64,000 bases of DNA from Paucibacter sediminis (GCF_030254645.1 NZ_CP116346.1:4939001-5003000); one strand, 5' to 3'; shown: positions 8,478 through 17,459, counted from the first letter of the stretch. Program-made: numbers and translations. The notes: generated by a model from the sequence alone, not told the origin.

Positions 8478-9211
8478 GCCCACAGACCCAGGGCCTTGCG
8501 CTGCGCCGCGAGCAGGTCCTTGATGCCTTTTTCGGCCAGGTCCAGCATGGCGTTCATTTCCAGGCGGTTGAAGGCCAGGCCCTCGGCCGTGCCCTGCAGT
8601 TCCACAAAGCCGCCCGAGCCGGTCATCACCACATTCATGTCGGTGTCGCAGGCCGAGTCTTCGGTGTACTCGAGGTCCAGCAGCGGCGTGCCCTCCAGCA
8701 TGCCCACCGAGATCGCGGCGACGGCATCCTTGATGGGCGATTGGGCAATCTTGCCTTGCGCCAGCAGCCAGCTGACCGCATCGTGCGCGGCCACATAGGC
8801 ACCGGTGATGGCGGCGGTGCGCGTGCCGCCGTCGGCCTGCAGCACATCGCAGTCGAGGTGGATGCTGCGCTCGCCCAGCAGGGCCAGGTCGAACACGCAG
8901 CGCAGCGAACGGCCGATCAGGCGCTGGATCTCCTGGGTACGGCCGCTCTGCTTGCCGCGCGCGGCCTCGCGGTCGCTGCGGGTATGGGTGGCGCGCGGCA
9001 GCATGCCGTACTCGGCCGTGACCCAGCCCTCGCCCGAGCCGCGCTTGTGCGGCGGCACTTTCTCTTCCACCGAGGCGGTGCACAGCACCTTGGTGTTGCC
9101 GAACTCGATCAGCACCGAGCCCTCGGCATGGCAGGTGTAGTGGCGCGTGATGCGCACCGGGCGCAAAGCAGCGGCAGCGCGCTCGCCGGCGCGTTGGTAT
9201 TCAGCAGACAT
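8474..9211 (-). CDS. rph: Ribonuclease PH
   Basis: RNase PH is a phosphorolytic 3'-5' exoribonuclease that trims tRNA precursors. The 245-residue protein shows [45 protein letters not shown] (substrate-binding arginines), [14 protein letters not shown] and [16 protein letters not shown]. Length and motifs are normal. The start at 9211 lies 18 bp after the phosphatase gene, and the stop overlaps the rdgB start by 4 bp. It appears to belong to one minus-strand transcription unit running from the kinase to hemW. Confidence 0.96.
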   Translation of the reverse strand: MSAEYQRAGERAAAALRPVRITRHYTCHAEGSVLIEFGNTKVLCTASVEEKVPPHKRGSGEGWVTAEYGMLPRATHTRSDREAARGKQSGRTQEIQRLIGRSLRCVFDLALLGERSIHLDCDVLQADGGTRTAAITGAYVAAHDAVSWLLAQGKIAQSPIKDAVAAISVGMLEGTPLLDLEYTEDSACDTDMNVVMTGSGGFVELQGTAEGLAFNRLEMNAMLDLAEKGIKDLLAAQRKALGLWA

Positions 9212-9229
9212 CGGGGGAACCTTTCGGAG

Positions 9230-10141
9230 TTATTTTTTGCCGGCCTTGCGGATCGCGGCCTGGATCTCGCGCACCGACTGCTCGATCTCGGCCTCGCTGA
9301 GATCCTCGCGGCGTTCCTGCGCTTCCAGCGCGGCCGCCTGGATGGTGGAGGCAAAGCCGTCGTCGGCCAGGTTCTGGGTGGAGATCGAGTCGGCCGCGTC
9401 GGGCTCGTCCTCGCCTTCCCATTCCACCGCCAGCGCGGTGACATTGTCGCAGCGCGCGCCGCCGTTGCGCAGCGCCTGCTCCACCAGCTCGGGCACGGCG
9501 TCCGAGATCACGCGGGTGGAGAGCTGGTCGGCAATGGCCAGGTCGGACACCGTGCTCCACATGCCGTCGGAGCACAGCATGAAGCGGTCGCCGGTCTGCA
9601 GCGGGATCGGGCCGCAGATATCGATCATGGGCTTGCCGGGGCTGCCCAGGCAGGTGAACAGCACGTTGCGGTTGAAGCGCTCGGCGCCATTCGCATGGCG
9701 ACCCAGGGCCTCCTGCAGCTCGCTGTAGGAATGGTCGCGCGTGCGCGCCATCAGCTCGCCGCCGCGCACCATGTACAGGCGCGAGTCGCCGCAATGGGCC
9801 CAGTGGGCATTGCCACGCTGCAGCACGCCGGCCACCACGGTGGTACGCGGGGTGTCGCTGAGGCCCTTGTCCTGGCCGTAGCGCAGGAGTTGCTGGTGCG
9901 CGACCAGGATCGCGTCTTCCAGAAAGCGGTTCGGGTCGTCCAGCACCGGCTTGGCATCGCGCTGGAACATGCTGGCCACGGTCTGCAGCGCGATCTGCGC
10001 CGCCACCTCGCCCTCGGGGTGGCCGCCCATGCCGTCGGCAAGCGCGAACAACACCGCGTCGCGGGTATAGCAATACCCCATGCGGTCTTCGTTCTTTTCC
10101 CGGCCGCCGCGTCGGCTGACTTGATAGATGCCGAACCTCAC
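9230..10141 (-). CDS. PP2C-family protein serine/threonine phosphatase
   Basis: The 303-residue protein is a metal-dependent PPM/PP2C phosphatase. Metal-binding motifs visible are RRGGREKNEDR near the start, LFALADGMGGH, CGDSRLYMVRGGEL, and the late FMLCSDGMWSTV and CDNVTALAVEW. A C-terminal acidic extension of about 55 residues, ending in the basic stretch AAIRKAGKK, follows the domain. It starts with GTG at 10141, overlapping the TGA of the kinase gene (GTGA). The pair should therefore be made together and act on the same Ser/Thr phosphorylation events. Confidence 0.92.
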   Translation of the reverse strand: MRFGIYQVSRRGGREKNEDRMGYCYTRDAVLFALADGMGGHPEGEVAAQIALQTVASMFQRDAKPVLDDPNRFLEDAILVAHQQLLRYGQDKGLSDTPRTTVVAGVLQRGNAHWAHCGDSRLYMVRGGELMARTRDHSYSELQEALGRHANGAERFNRNVLFTCLGSPGKPMIDICGPIPLQTGDRFMLCSDGMWSTVSDLAIADQLSTRVISDAVPELVEQALRNGGARCDNVTALAVEWEGEDEPDAADSISTQNLADDGFASTIQAAALEAQERREDLSEAEIEQSVREIQAAIRKAGKK

Positions 10142-11106
10142 GCCTTGGCCCCTGCCTTGAGGTTCTCAAGCTGGAGCTTGAGGCGCTCGCTGAAGCTCAG
10201 CTTGGTGTAGCGGCGCTCGGTCTCGCGCGCCAATTCCTTCTGCAGCGCGAACACGCTCTGCGGGCGCGCCAGCGGGTCCAGCGACATGCACCACTCGGTC
10301 ACCTCGATGAGGTTGTCGGAATAGACATTGCGCAGGCGCGACAGGCTCAGCGCCAGGCGGTCCTTCTCCAGGCGCTGCGGTGCGTCGTTGGGCGGATAGC
10401 CCTGCATGCAGGCGTAGATGCAGGCGCCGATGGCGTAGATGTCGGTCCAGGGGCCTAAAGCGCCATCGCGGCGGTACATCTCGGGCGCGGCAAAGCCGGG
10501 CGTGTACATCGGGCGGATGAAGTTGCCTTCCTTGCTCAGCACCTCGCGCGCCGCGCCGAAGTCCAGCAGCACCGCCTTGTTGTCATTGGTGATGAAGATG
10601 TTGGCCGGCTTGATGTCCAGGTGCAGCATCTTGTGCTGATGCACGATGCGCAAGCCCTTGAGGATCTCGTCGAACAGCGAGCGGATGGTGGACTCGCGGA
10701 AGACCTTGTCGCGCTTCAGGTCGCGCGCGGTGACGATGAAGTCCTGCAGGGTGTCGCCCTGCAGATAGTTCATCACCATGTAGACGGTTTCGTTCTCGCG
10801 CAGGAAGTTCAGCACCGAGACGACGCTGGGGTGCGAGATCTGGGCGAGCGAACGCCCTTCCTCAAAGAAGCTGCGCAACCCGAGTCGATACAGGGGCTGC
10901 TTCTCGGGCTTGACGCGTGGAGTGAGTTCTCCGGGGGAGCGCTCCGCCAGGGACGAGGGAAGGTATTCCTTCAGGGCCACCAGGTGGTGCTCGGGATCTT
11001 CGGCGAGATAAACCACACCGAATCCGCCTGCCGCCAACTTCTTGATGATCTGGTAGCCCCCAACTACCGTCCCCGCAGGCAAGGGCGCCGGTTTCGGCTT
11101 TGACAT
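10138..11106 (-). CDS. Hanks-type serine/threonine protein kinase
   Basis: A 322-residue single-domain kinase without a transmembrane segment. Visible are the glycine loop KLAAGGFGVVYLAED, ATP-binding Lys in LVALKEYLP, catalytic loop HLDIKPANIF, LDFGAAREV, the activation/P+1 region MYTPGFAAPEMY and the WTDIYAIG helix. A short basic, helical tail (RRYTKLSFSERLKLQLENLK) follows. ATG 11106 is chosen; an ATG at 11139 would overlap yicC. It overlaps the phosphatase gene downstream by 4 bp and lies 31 bp from divergent yicC. No type VI secretion or cell-wall genes that could indicate its substrates are nearby. Confidence 0.92.
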   Translation of the reverse strand: MSKPKPAPLPAGTVVGGYQIIKKLAAGGFGVVYLAEDPEHHLVALKEYLPSSLAERSPGELTPRVKPEKQPLYRLGLRSFFEEGRSLAQISHPSVVSVLNFLRENETVYMVMNYLQGDTLQDFIVTARDLKRDKVFRESTIRSLFDEILKGLRIVHQHKMLHLDIKPANIFITNDNKAVLLDFGAAREVLSKEGNFIRPMYTPGFAAPEMYRRDGALGPWTDIYAIGACIYACMQGYPPNDAPQRLEKDRLALSLSRLRNVYSDNLIEVTEWCMSLDPLARPQSVFALQKELARETERRYTKLSFSERLKLQLENLKAGAKA

Positions 11107-11137
11107 AATCGCGCTTTGATTGCTCAACCGAATGCTC

Positions 11138-12049
11138 ATGCCAGTTTACAGCATGACGGGTTACGCCAGCGCCAGCTCGCAACCCGTTACACCGAGCGAG
11201 ACCGGCACCGTCTCGACCGCCAGCGTGACCGTGGAAGCACGCTCCGTCAATGGGCGTTTCCTCGACCTGGGCTTCCGCATGCCCGAGGATCTGCGCGGTC
11301 TGGAGCCCGCCCTGCGCGAGCTGCTCACCAAGGCGTTCAAGCGCGGCAAGATCGAGTTGCGCATCAACACCCAGCGCGAGGGGGACAACAACTGGCCCCA
11401 GCCGCAGGCCGAGCAACTCAACAAGCTGGCGCGCCTGGAGGGCACGGTGCAGAACTGGCTGCCCAAGGCGCAGGCGCTCTCGGTGCACGAGATCCTGCAA
11501 TGGTGCAAGGGTGGCGGCGCGGCCGAGCGGCTCGACGAGGCCACGCTGGAGGCGGCGCGCCTGTGCGTGGCCGGCCTGGCCGAGGCGCGCGAGCGCGAGG
11601 GCGAAAAGCTGGTGGCGATTCTGCAGGAGCGCATCGACACCCTGCGCGGCCTGGCCGAGCAGGCCGAACCCCTGGTGCCCGCCGTGGTGCAGCGCCAGCA
11701 GCAGCGTTTCCTGGAACGTTGGCAGGAGGCGCTGGTGAGCACCGGCGCGGCCCAATCGATACCCGAGGACGCGCTGCGCGAGCGCGCCCTCAATGAGGCG
11801 GCCGCCTACGCCATCCGCATCGACGTGGCCGAGGAGCTGGCGCGCCTGCGCGCCCATCTGGAAGAGATCGAGCGCCTGCTCAAGAAGGGCGGCGAGCTCG
11901 GCAAGCGCCTGGACTTCCTGATCCAGGAGCTGCACCGCGAGGCCAATACCCTGGGGTCCAAGTCCGCCGCGCTGGAACTCACCAACATCTCGGTGGAGAT
12001 GAAGGTGGCGATCGAGCAGATGCGCGAGCAGGTCCAGAACATCGAATAA
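11138..12049 (+). CDS. yicC: YicC-family endoribonuclease
   Basis: YicC proteins are endoribonucleases of the YicC/YloC family. The 303-residue protein starts at [11 protein letters not shown], the family's invariant N-terminus, which fixes ATG 11138 over the upstream ATG at 11120. Other conserved stretches are [27 protein letters not shown], and the C-terminal [18 protein letters not shown] with [16 protein letters not shown]. It precedes gmk by 24 bp on the same strand, the usual betaproteobacterial order. CATAAT at 11104-11109 is a possible -10. Confidence 0.95.
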   Translation: MPVYSMTGYASASSQPVTPSETGTVSTASVTVEARSVNGRFLDLGFRMPEDLRGLEPALRELLTKAFKRGKIELRINTQREGDNNWPQPQAEQLNKLARLEGTVQNWLPKAQALSVHEILQWCKGGGAAERLDEATLEAARLCVAGLAEAREREGEKLVAILQERIDTLRGLAEQAEPLVPAVVQRQQQRFLERWQEALVSTGAAQSIPEDALRERALNEAAAYAIRIDVAEELARLRAHLEEIERLLKKGGELGKRLDFLIQELHREANTLGSKSAALELTNISVEMKVAIEQMREQVQNIE

Positions 12050-12073
12050 GCAAGCAGCCAGACAGACCCGACC

Positions 12074-12694
12074 ATGGAATATCCCGGCAATCTCTTCGTC
12101 GTCGCCGCCCCCAGCGGCGCCGGCAAATCCAGCCTGGTGAAGGCCTTGCTGGAACTCGACGCCAAGCTGGACGTCTCGATCTCGCACACCTCGCGCGCGC
12201 CGCGCGGCCAGGAACAGCATGGCCGCGAATACTGGTTCACCACGCCGGAGGAGTTCCGCGCCATGGCCGACCGTGGCGAGTTCTTCGAATGGGCCGAGGT
12301 GCATGGCAATCTCTACGGCACCTCGCGCGCTGCCATCGAGGCCCGCATGGCGCATGGCGACGACGTGGTGCTGGAGATCGATTTCCAGGGCGCCCTGCAG
12401 ATCAAGAAGCTGTTCCCCTACGCGGTGCTGGTGTTCATCCTGCCGCCCAGCTGGGAGGAACTGGAGCAGCGCCTGAAACGCCGCGGCGACACCGAGCCGA
12501 GCGTGATCGCCAAGCGCATGGCGAATGCCCGCGTCGAGGTGGCGCAGGCCCAGCAGTTCGATTTCGTGGTGGTGAATGCGGTGTTCGAGACCGCTCTTTT
12601 CGACCTGAAAGCCATCGTGCACGCGCAGCGGTTAAAATACGCGGCTCAGCGTCGCAACCGTTCCGCGGTTTTCCGAGCTCTGGACCTGCCCTGA
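12074..12694 (+). CDS. gmk: Guanylate kinase
   Basis: It converts GMP to GDP with ATP. The 206-residue protein has the P-loop [11 protein letters not shown], the GMP-binding [35 protein letters not shown], and [13 protein letters not shown]. Length and motifs are normal. It is followed 41 bp later by rpoZ, a conserved neighbour. Within its 3' end the stretch TTAAAATAC (12631-12639) could be the -10 region of a promoter for rpoZ. Confidence 0.97.
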   Translation: MEYPGNLFVVAAPSGAGKSSLVKALLELDAKLDVSISHTSRAPRGQEQHGREYWFTTPEEFRAMADRGEFFEWAEVHGNLYGTSRAAIEARMAHGDDVVLEIDFQGALQIKKLFPYAVLVFILPPSWEELEQRLKRRGDTEPSVIAKRMANARVEVAQAQQFDFVVVNAVFETALFDLKAIVHAQRLKYAAQRRNRSAVFRALDLP

Positions 12695-12735
12695 CGCTCC
12701 ACAAGATTCTCAAGATTCATTACCAGGACAACAAA

Positions 12736-12939
12736 ATGGCCCGCATCACCGTTGAAGACTGCCTCGTCAAGATCCCGAATCGCTTCCAGCTGGTGCTCGC
12801 CGCGACCTACCGCGCCCGCATGCTGAGCCAGGGCCACACGCCCAAGATCGAAAGCAAGAACAAGCCCGGCGTGACCGCACTGCGCGAAATCGCCGCTGGT
12901 GAAGTCGGCATCGAGATGCTGCGCAAGGTGCCGGTCTAA
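12736..12939 (+). CDS. rpoZ: RNA polymerase omega subunit
   Basis: The 67-residue omega subunit helps assemble beta-prime into RNA polymerase and forms part of the ppGpp site in proteobacteria. Recognisable are [26 protein letters not shown] and [11 protein letters not shown]. The ATG at 12736 gives the full conserved N-terminus. It sits between gmk and spoT, so an RNA polymerase subunit that binds ppGpp is next to the ppGpp synthase/hydrolase gene. A rho-independent terminator follows. Confidence 0.97.
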   Translation: MARITVEDCLVKIPNRFQLVLAATYRARMLSQGHTPKIESKNKPGVTALREIAAGEVGIEMLRKVPV

Positions 12940-12959
12940 GCACCGCATGCACCCATGCC

Positions 12960-12990
12960 AAGGGCGCCTGCGGGCGCCCTTTGTCTTTGC
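12960..12990 (+). terminator. Rho-independent terminator after rpoZ
   Basis: AAGGGCGCC and GGCGCCCTT form a perfect 9-bp stem with loop TGCG, followed by TTTGTCTTT. It closes the yicC-gmk-rpoZ unit, so spoT needs its own promoter. Confidence 0.85.
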
Positions 12991-13042
12991 CGGCCATGCG
13001 GGTCATAGAGGCGCCCACCCAGGGCGGCCGGCGCGCATGCTG

Positions 13043-13048
13043 TAAATT
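13043..13048 (+). promoter_or_regulatory. Candidate -10 directly before spoT
   Basis: TAAATT, followed by the GC-rich CGGGCC, ends 6 nt before ATG 13055. There is no Shine-Dalgarno between them, so spoT may be transcribed from at or beside its start codon. No -35 is evident. Confidence 0.4.
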
Positions 13049-13054
13049 CGGGCC

Positions 13055-15328
13055 ATGGGTTTTCGCTCCTTCGCCGTCGCTCGCCTGCCTGCCGCACTGA
13101 CCGGCCTCTCGGGCATTACCAAGACCAGCCCGGAACCGACACAGGCCGAGGCGGCGTCGTTCGACGCCCTGCTGCACAAGCTCGCCTACCTGCCCAAGGG
13201 CGACATCAAGCGCATCCGCGAGGCCTACAAGTTCGCTGACGAGGCCCATCTGGGCCAGTTCCGCGCCAGCGGCGAGCCCTATATCACGCACCCGATCGCG
13301 GTGGCCGGCATCTGCGCCGACTGGCGCCTGGACGCGCAGGCCATCATGGCGGCGCTGATGCACGACGCCATGGAAGACTGCGGCGTCACCAAGACCGAGC
13401 TGATCGAGCGCTTCGAGGCCCCCACCGCCGAGCTGGTGGACGGGCTCACCAAGCTGGACAAGCTGCAGTTCTCCACCAAGGAGGAGTCGCAGGCCGAGAG
13501 CTTCCGCAAGATGCTGCTGGCGATGGCGCGCGATGTGCGCGTGATCCTGATCAAGCTGGCCGACCGTCTGCACAATATGCGCACCATGGGGGCGATGGCC
13601 TTCGAGAAACGCCGCCGCATTGCGCGCGAAACCCTCGATATCTATGCCCCGATCGCCCACCGCCTGGGGTTGAACGAGATCTACCGCGAGCTGCAGGAGC
13701 TCTCCTTCCAGTACATCCACCCCTGGCGCCACGCGGCCCTGTCCAAGGCGATCGCGAAGGCGCGCGGCAATCGGCGCGACCTGGTTTCACGCATCGAGCG
13801 CGATGTCATCAAGGCCTTCAACGAGGCTGGCCAGAAGGCCGAGATCCAGGGCCGCGAGAAGACCTTGTTCTCGATCTACAAGAAGATGCGCGAGAAGCAC
13901 CTGAGCTTTGCCCAGGTGAGCGACATCTTCGGCTTTCGCATCATCGTGGCCGAGCTGCCCGAGTGCTATCTGGCGCTGGGCGTGCTGCACCAGCTCTACA
14001 AGCCGCAGCCGGGGCGTTTCAAGGACTACATCGCCATCCCCAAGCCGAATGGCTACCAGTCGCTGCACACCACCCTGGTGAGCCCGCTAGGCACGCCGGT
14101 GGAGTTCCAGATGCGCACCGAGACCATGCATATGGTGGCGGAAAAAGGCGTGGCCGCGCATTGGCTCTACAAGAACAAGGGCGACCCGCTGGCGGCCCAG
14201 CAGCTGGGTTCGCGCTGGCTGCAGTCGCTCATCGACATCCAGGACGAGACACGCGACGCCAACGAGTTCCTGGAGCATGTGAAGATCGATCTGTTCCCGG
14301 ACGCGGTCTATGTCTTCACGCCCAAGTCCAAGATCATGGCGCTGCCGCGCGGCGCCACGCCGGTGGACTTTGCCTACGCCATCCACTCGGACGTGGGCGA
14401 CCATTGCGTGGCCGCCAAGGTCAACGGCGAGCCGGTGCCACTGCGCGCCGAGCTGCGCAGCGGCGATGTGGTGGAAATCATCAGCGCCGCCGGCGCCCGC
14501 CCCAATCCCGCCTGGCTGAGCTTTGTACGCACCGGCCGCGCGCGCTCGAAGATTCGCCATTTCCTCAAGAACCTGGAACAGGAAGAGTCGCGCGAGCTGG
14601 GGCAGAAGATGCTGGCCCAGGCCCTGCGCGCCGAGGGCCTGGCCATGCCCAGCCTGGACGACGAGGACAACAGCGCCTCCCAGCTCTGGCAAGACCTGGC
14701 CCGCTGGGCCGGCAACCGCCATGTGGACGAGCTGCTGATCGAGATCGGCCTGGGCCGCAAGATCGCCACCATCGTGGCCAAGAAGCTGGCGCGCATGCTG
14801 GCCGAGCAAGGCCAGCGCCCCGACGCGGTGATGCTCAGCATGGGCCGCTTCGGCGCCGACGATGGCCCGGCCCAGGGCCAGGTCACCATCGACGGCACCG
14901 AGGGCGCCTCGGTGCGGCTGGCGAGCTGCTGCCGCCCCATCCCTGGCGACGACATCAAGGGCTATCTGGGCCGCGGCGAGGGCCTGGTGGTGCACACCGG
15001 CGAATGCCAGGTCGGGCGCCGCCTGTTCCAACGCGACAGCGAGCATTGGATCGCGGTGGCCTGGGGCGAGGAACTGAGCCGCAGCTTCGAGGCCGCAGTG
15101 GGCGTGCTGATGAAGAACGGCAAGGGCGTGCTGGCGCAGATTGCCACGGCCGTCAGCTCGGCCGAGGCCGACATCACCCATATCGCCATGACCGACGAGG
15201 CCCAGGCGCGCGAAACCGCCGAGATGCAACTGTTGCTGAGCGTGCGCGACCGCCTGCATCTGGCCGATGTGCTGCGCACGCTGAAGCGCTCGCCCGCCGT
15301 GCTGCGGGCCTGGCGCATCAAGCCCTAG
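13055..15328 (+). CDS. spoT: Bifunctional (p)ppGpp synthase/hydrolase SpoT
   Basis: The 757-residue protein makes and degrades the stringent-response alarmone. It has an N-terminal HD hydrolase domain with His103-Asp104 (LMHDAMED) and RLHNMRT, the synthetase domain with DIFGFRIIV and KDYIAIPKPNGYQSLHTTL, a TGS domain (VYVFTPKSKIMALPRGATPVDFAY), the helical/zinc-finger region with ASCCRPIPGD, and a C-terminal ACT domain. The synthetase carries RFKD, the RXKD form typical of bifunctional enzymes rather than the acidic form of RelA. An N-terminal extension of about 30 residues precedes the HD domain. Its stop is interlocked with that of convergent greB. Confidence 0.96.
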   Translation: MGFRSFAVARLPAALTGLSGITKTSPEPTQAEAASFDALLHKLAYLPKGDIKRIREAYKFADEAHLGQFRASGEPYITHPIAVAGICADWRLDAQAIMAALMHDAMEDCGVTKTELIERFEAPTAELVDGLTKLDKLQFSTKEESQAESFRKMLLAMARDVRVILIKLADRLHNMRTMGAMAFEKRRRIARETLDIYAPIAHRLGLNEIYRELQELSFQYIHPWRHAALSKAIAKARGNRRDLVSRIERDVIKAFNEAGQKAEIQGREKTLFSIYKKMREKHLSFAQVSDIFGFRIIVAELPECYLALGVLHQLYKPQPGRFKDYIAIPKPNGYQSLHTTLVSPLGTPVEFQMRTETMHMVAEKGVAAHWLYKNKGDPLAAQQLGSRWLQSLIDIQDETRDANEFLEHVKIDLFPDAVYVFTPKSKIMALPRGATPVDFAYAIHSDVGDHCVAAKVNGEPVPLRAELRSGDVVEIISAAGARPNPAWLSFVRTGRARSKIRHFLKNLEQEESRELGQKMLAQALRAEGLAMPSLDDEDNSASQLWQDLARWAGNRHVDELLIEIGLGRKIATIVAKKLARMLAEQGQRPDAVMLSMGRFGADDGPAQGQVTIDGTEGASVRLASCCRPIPGDDIKGYLGRGEGLVVHTGECQVGRRLFQRDSEHWIAVAWGEELSRSFEAAVGVLMKNGKGVLAQIATAVSSAEADITHIAMTDEAQARETAEMQLLLSVRDRLHLADVLRTLKRSPAVLRAWRIKP

Positions 15329-15885
15329 CCGAGCTGGGGCTTGGGGTAGCGCACCTCAAGCACCTCAAGGCGCTCCACGCCGCCGGGCGTCATCAACTGC
15401 ACCTCGTCGCCCTCGCGGGCCTTCAGGAGCGCGCGCGCGATCGGCGAAACCCAGCTCACCTCGCCGTTCAGGCTGTCGCTCTCGTCGATGCCCTTGATGG
15501 TGATGGTGCGTTCCTCGCCCTTGGCATTGGCATAGGTAACGGTGGCGCCGAAGAAGATCTGGTCGCTGCCATAGTGCAGGCTGGGATCGGCCACCTCGGC
15601 GATGTCCAGACGTTTGGTGAGAAAGCGCAGGCGGCGGTCGATCTCGCGCAGGCGTTTCTTGCCGTAGAGGTAGTCGCCGTTCTCCGAGCGATCGCCATTC
15701 TTGGCCGCCCAGGAGACGATCTCGACGATCTTGGGGCGCTCCTCGTCCAGCAGGGTCATGAACTCGGCACGCAGCCGCGCATAGCCCGCGGGGGTGATGT
15801 AGTTGCGTGTTCCCGACGGCAAGGCGGGCAGCGCCATGTCCTCGTCGTCATCGCCATCGCTTTCCTTGGTGAAGGCCTTGCTCAT
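15325..15885 (-). CDS. greB: Transcription elongation factor GreB
   Basis: GreB stimulates cleavage of backtracked RNA in stalled RNA polymerase. The 186-residue protein begins MSKAFTKESDGDDDED, then has the coiled-coil with ERPKIVEIVSWAAKNGDRSENGDYLYGKKRLREIDRRL (the NGDRSENGDY tip carries the catalytic acidic residues) and the FKBP-like domain with GATVTYANAKGEE and VSWVSPIARALL. YLYGKKRLREID distinguishes GreB from GreA. ATG 15885 is preferred over upstream alternatives because it gives the conserved MSKAFTKE start. Its TAG shares CTAG with the stop of spoT. Confidence 0.94.
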   Translation of the reverse strand: MSKAFTKESDGDDDEDMALPALPSGTRNYITPAGYARLRAEFMTLLDEERPKIVEIVSWAAKNGDRSENGDYLYGKKRLREIDRRLRFLTKRLDIAEVADPSLHYGSDQIFFGATVTYANAKGEERTITIKGIDESDSLNGEVSWVSPIARALLKAREGDEVQLMTPGGVERLEVLEVRYPKPQLG

Positions 15886-15888
15886 CCG

Positions 15889-15894
15889 TATATT
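15889..15894 (+). promoter_or_regulatory. Candidate -10 in the greB/CoA-transferase divergent gap
   Basis: TATATT lies 41 nt upstream of the CoA-transferase start in a 50-bp gap. No clear -35 can be seen. Confidence 0.25.
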
Positions 15895-15935
15895 GTGCCC
15901 GGCGACCTTCATCGAGCAGCACACAGGAGCACAGA

Positions 15936-17060
15936 ATGAGTCAGGGGCCATTGGCAGGCTTGCGCGTGATCGAATTTGCCGGCATCGGGCCGGGCCCCAT
16001 GGCCGGCATGCTGCTGGCCGATATGGGCGCCGAGGTGATCGTGGTGGAACGCCCCGCGGCGTTGCGCACCCTGGGCGGCGGCGAGGCCATGAACCGCGGC
16101 AAGCGCTCCATCTGCGTAGACCTGAAGTCGGCCGTCGGCGTCGCCGCCATCAAGCGCCTGGTGGAGAGCGCCGACGCGCTGATCGAAGGTTACCGGCCGG
16201 GCGTGATGGAACGATTGGGCCTGGGGCCCGAGGCCTTCGAAGCGCAGCACCCGCGTCTGGTCTATGGCCGCGTCACCGGCTGGGGCCAGACCGGGCCACT
16301 GGCCCAGGCCGCCGGCCACGACATCAACTATGTGGCGCTCACCGGCGTGCTCGCGATCGCCTCGCGCGCCGGCCAGGCCCCCACCCTGCCCGCCACCCTG
16401 CTGGGCGATATGGCAGGCGGCGCGATGTTCCTGGCCTTCGGCGTCGTCTGCGCCCTGCTGGAGGCGCAACGCTCCGGCCGAGGCCAGGTGGTGGACGCCG
16501 CCATGATCGACGGCGTGGGCGCACTCAGCAGCCTGGTGCATTCGCTGCGCGGCATCGGCATGTGGGGCGACGATCCGGCGCAGAACTTCTTCCTGCACGG
16601 CTCGCCCTTCTACGACAGCTTCGAGTGCGCGGACGGGCGGCACATCACGCTGGGCGCGATCGAGCCGCCGTTCTACAAGCTGCTGCTGCAGAAGCTGGAC
16701 CTGGAGCATCTGGACGCCCAGCTGCAATACGACCACCGCCACTGGCCGGCGGCACGCGCCGAGGTCGCCGCACGCATCAAGCAAAAGACGCGCGATGAAT
16801 GGACCGCCTTGCTGGAGGGCAGCGACGTCTGCTTCGCGCCGGTGCTGAGCTTGGCCGAAGCGGCCCAGCATCCGCACCAGCGCGCGCGCGGCAACTTCGT
16901 GGAGGTGGATGGCAAGATCCAACCGGCAAGTGCGCCACGCTTTGCGCGCACGCCGGGGCCGGCGCCGCGCCCATTCCCGCAGCCCGGCCAGGACACGCAC
17001 GCCGTGCTGGCCGCACTGGGCCTGGGCGAGGCCGAGATCGCCGCCATGGCCCGCGCATAA
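15936..17060 (+). CDS. Family III CoA-transferase / alpha-methylacyl-CoA racemase-like
   Basis: The 374-residue protein belongs to CoA-transferase family III. The N-terminus PLAGLRVIEFAGIGPGPMAGM, MNRGKRSICVDLK and YRPGVMERLGLGP are family motifs. GHDINYVALTG and LLGDMAGGAM match the His and Asp pair used by alpha-methylacyl-CoA racemase (AMACR/MCR), which epimerises 2-methyl-branched acyl-CoAs during branched-chain fatty acid degradation. The racemase assignment is more likely than a CoA-transferase on motif grounds, but substrates are unknown. It is divergent from greB and ends in front of a bidirectional terminator shared with the tRNA genes. Confidence 0.88.
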   Translation: MSQGPLAGLRVIEFAGIGPGPMAGMLLADMGAEVIVVERPAALRTLGGGEAMNRGKRSICVDLKSAVGVAAIKRLVESADALIEGYRPGVMERLGLGPEAFEAQHPRLVYGRVTGWGQTGPLAQAAGHDINYVALTGVLAIASRAGQAPTLPATLLGDMAGGAMFLAFGVVCALLEAQRSGRGQVVDAAMIDGVGALSSLVHSLRGIGMWGDDPAQNFFLHGSPFYDSFECADGRHITLGAIEPPFYKLLLQKLDLEHLDAQLQYDHRHWPAARAEVAARIKQKTRDEWTALLEGSDVCFAPVLSLAEAAQHPHQRARGNFVEVDGKIQPASAPRFARTPGPAPRPFPQPGQDTHAVLAALGLGEAEIAAMARA

Positions 17061-17088
17061 ACCCGCGCATAAAAGCTGCAACAAAGCA

Positions 17089-17118
17089 AAAGGGCCGGCG
17101 ATTGCTCACCGGCCCTTT
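17089..17118. terminator. Bidirectional terminator between CoA-transferase and tRNA-Arg
   Basis: AAAGGGCCGG and CCGGCCCTTT form a 10-bp stem with a 10-nt loop. On the plus strand it is followed by a T-rich stretch (CATTTCTTTTT) and on the minus strand by the T-rich TGCTTTG, so it can end both converging transcripts. Confidence 0.75.
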
Positions 17119-17135
17119 GCCATTTCTTTTTATTC

Positions 17136-17212
17136 TGGTGCGGCTGGCAGGATTCGAACCCACGACCCCTTGGTTCGTAGCCAAGTACTCTATCCAACTG
17201 AGCTACAGCCGC
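17136..17212 (-). tRNA. tRNA-Arg (anticodon ACG), downstream copy
   Basis: Read on the minus strand: acceptor GCGGCTG pairs with CAGCCGC, discriminator A and an encoded CCA end. The D-arm has AGCTCAGTTGGATAGAG. The anticodon stem CTTGG/CCAAG holds loop CTACGAA with anticodon ACG (normally A34-to-I modified). The T-arm has GGTTCGAATCC. It decodes CGU/CGC/CGA. It is identical over all 77 nt to the copy at 17338-17414, which lies upstream in the same orientation. Confidence 0.97.
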
Positions 17213-17296
17213 CGAAGCCTTAGACTATAGCATGCTTTTTATCGCATACACAAGCTAAGCGCTTGATTTTCAATTTTCACATCTCTCTCGAGAACC

Positions 17297-17329
17297 AGAA
17301 AAACAAAGCCAGTGAAAGCTCACTGGCTT
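17297..17329 (-). terminator. Terminator between the two tRNA-Arg genes
   Basis: On the minus strand AAGCCAGTGA and TCACTGGCTT form a 10-bp stem with loop GCTT, followed by TGTTTTTC. It lies just after the first-transcribed tRNA, which would limit read-through to the second copy. Confidence 0.75.
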
Positions 17330-17337
17330 GGTAAATC

Positions 17338-17414
17338 TGGTGCGGCTGGCAGGATTCGAACCCACGACCCCTTGGTTCGTAGCCAAGTACTCTATCCAAC
17401 TGAGCTACAGCCGC
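17338..17414 (-). tRNA. tRNA-Arg (anticodon ACG), upstream copy
   Basis: Same sequence and structure as the 17136-17212 gene, including encoded CCA and anticodon ACG. It is the promoter-proximal copy, with a recognisable sigma70-type promoter 12 nt upstream and a terminator 8 nt downstream. Confidence 0.97.
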
Positions 17415-17425
17415 TGAAGCTATCT

Positions 17426-17455
17426 AGTATAGCCTGAAATAAACGGGCTCGGCAA
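17426..17455 (-). promoter_or_regulatory. Sigma70-type promoter of the tRNA-Arg genes
   Basis: On the minus strand TTGCCG (-35) and TATACT (-10) are separated by 18 nt; the -10 ends 11 nt before the mature 5' end of the tRNA. The spacer is AT-rich compared with its surroundings. Confidence 0.7.
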
Positions 17456-17459
17456 GTCT

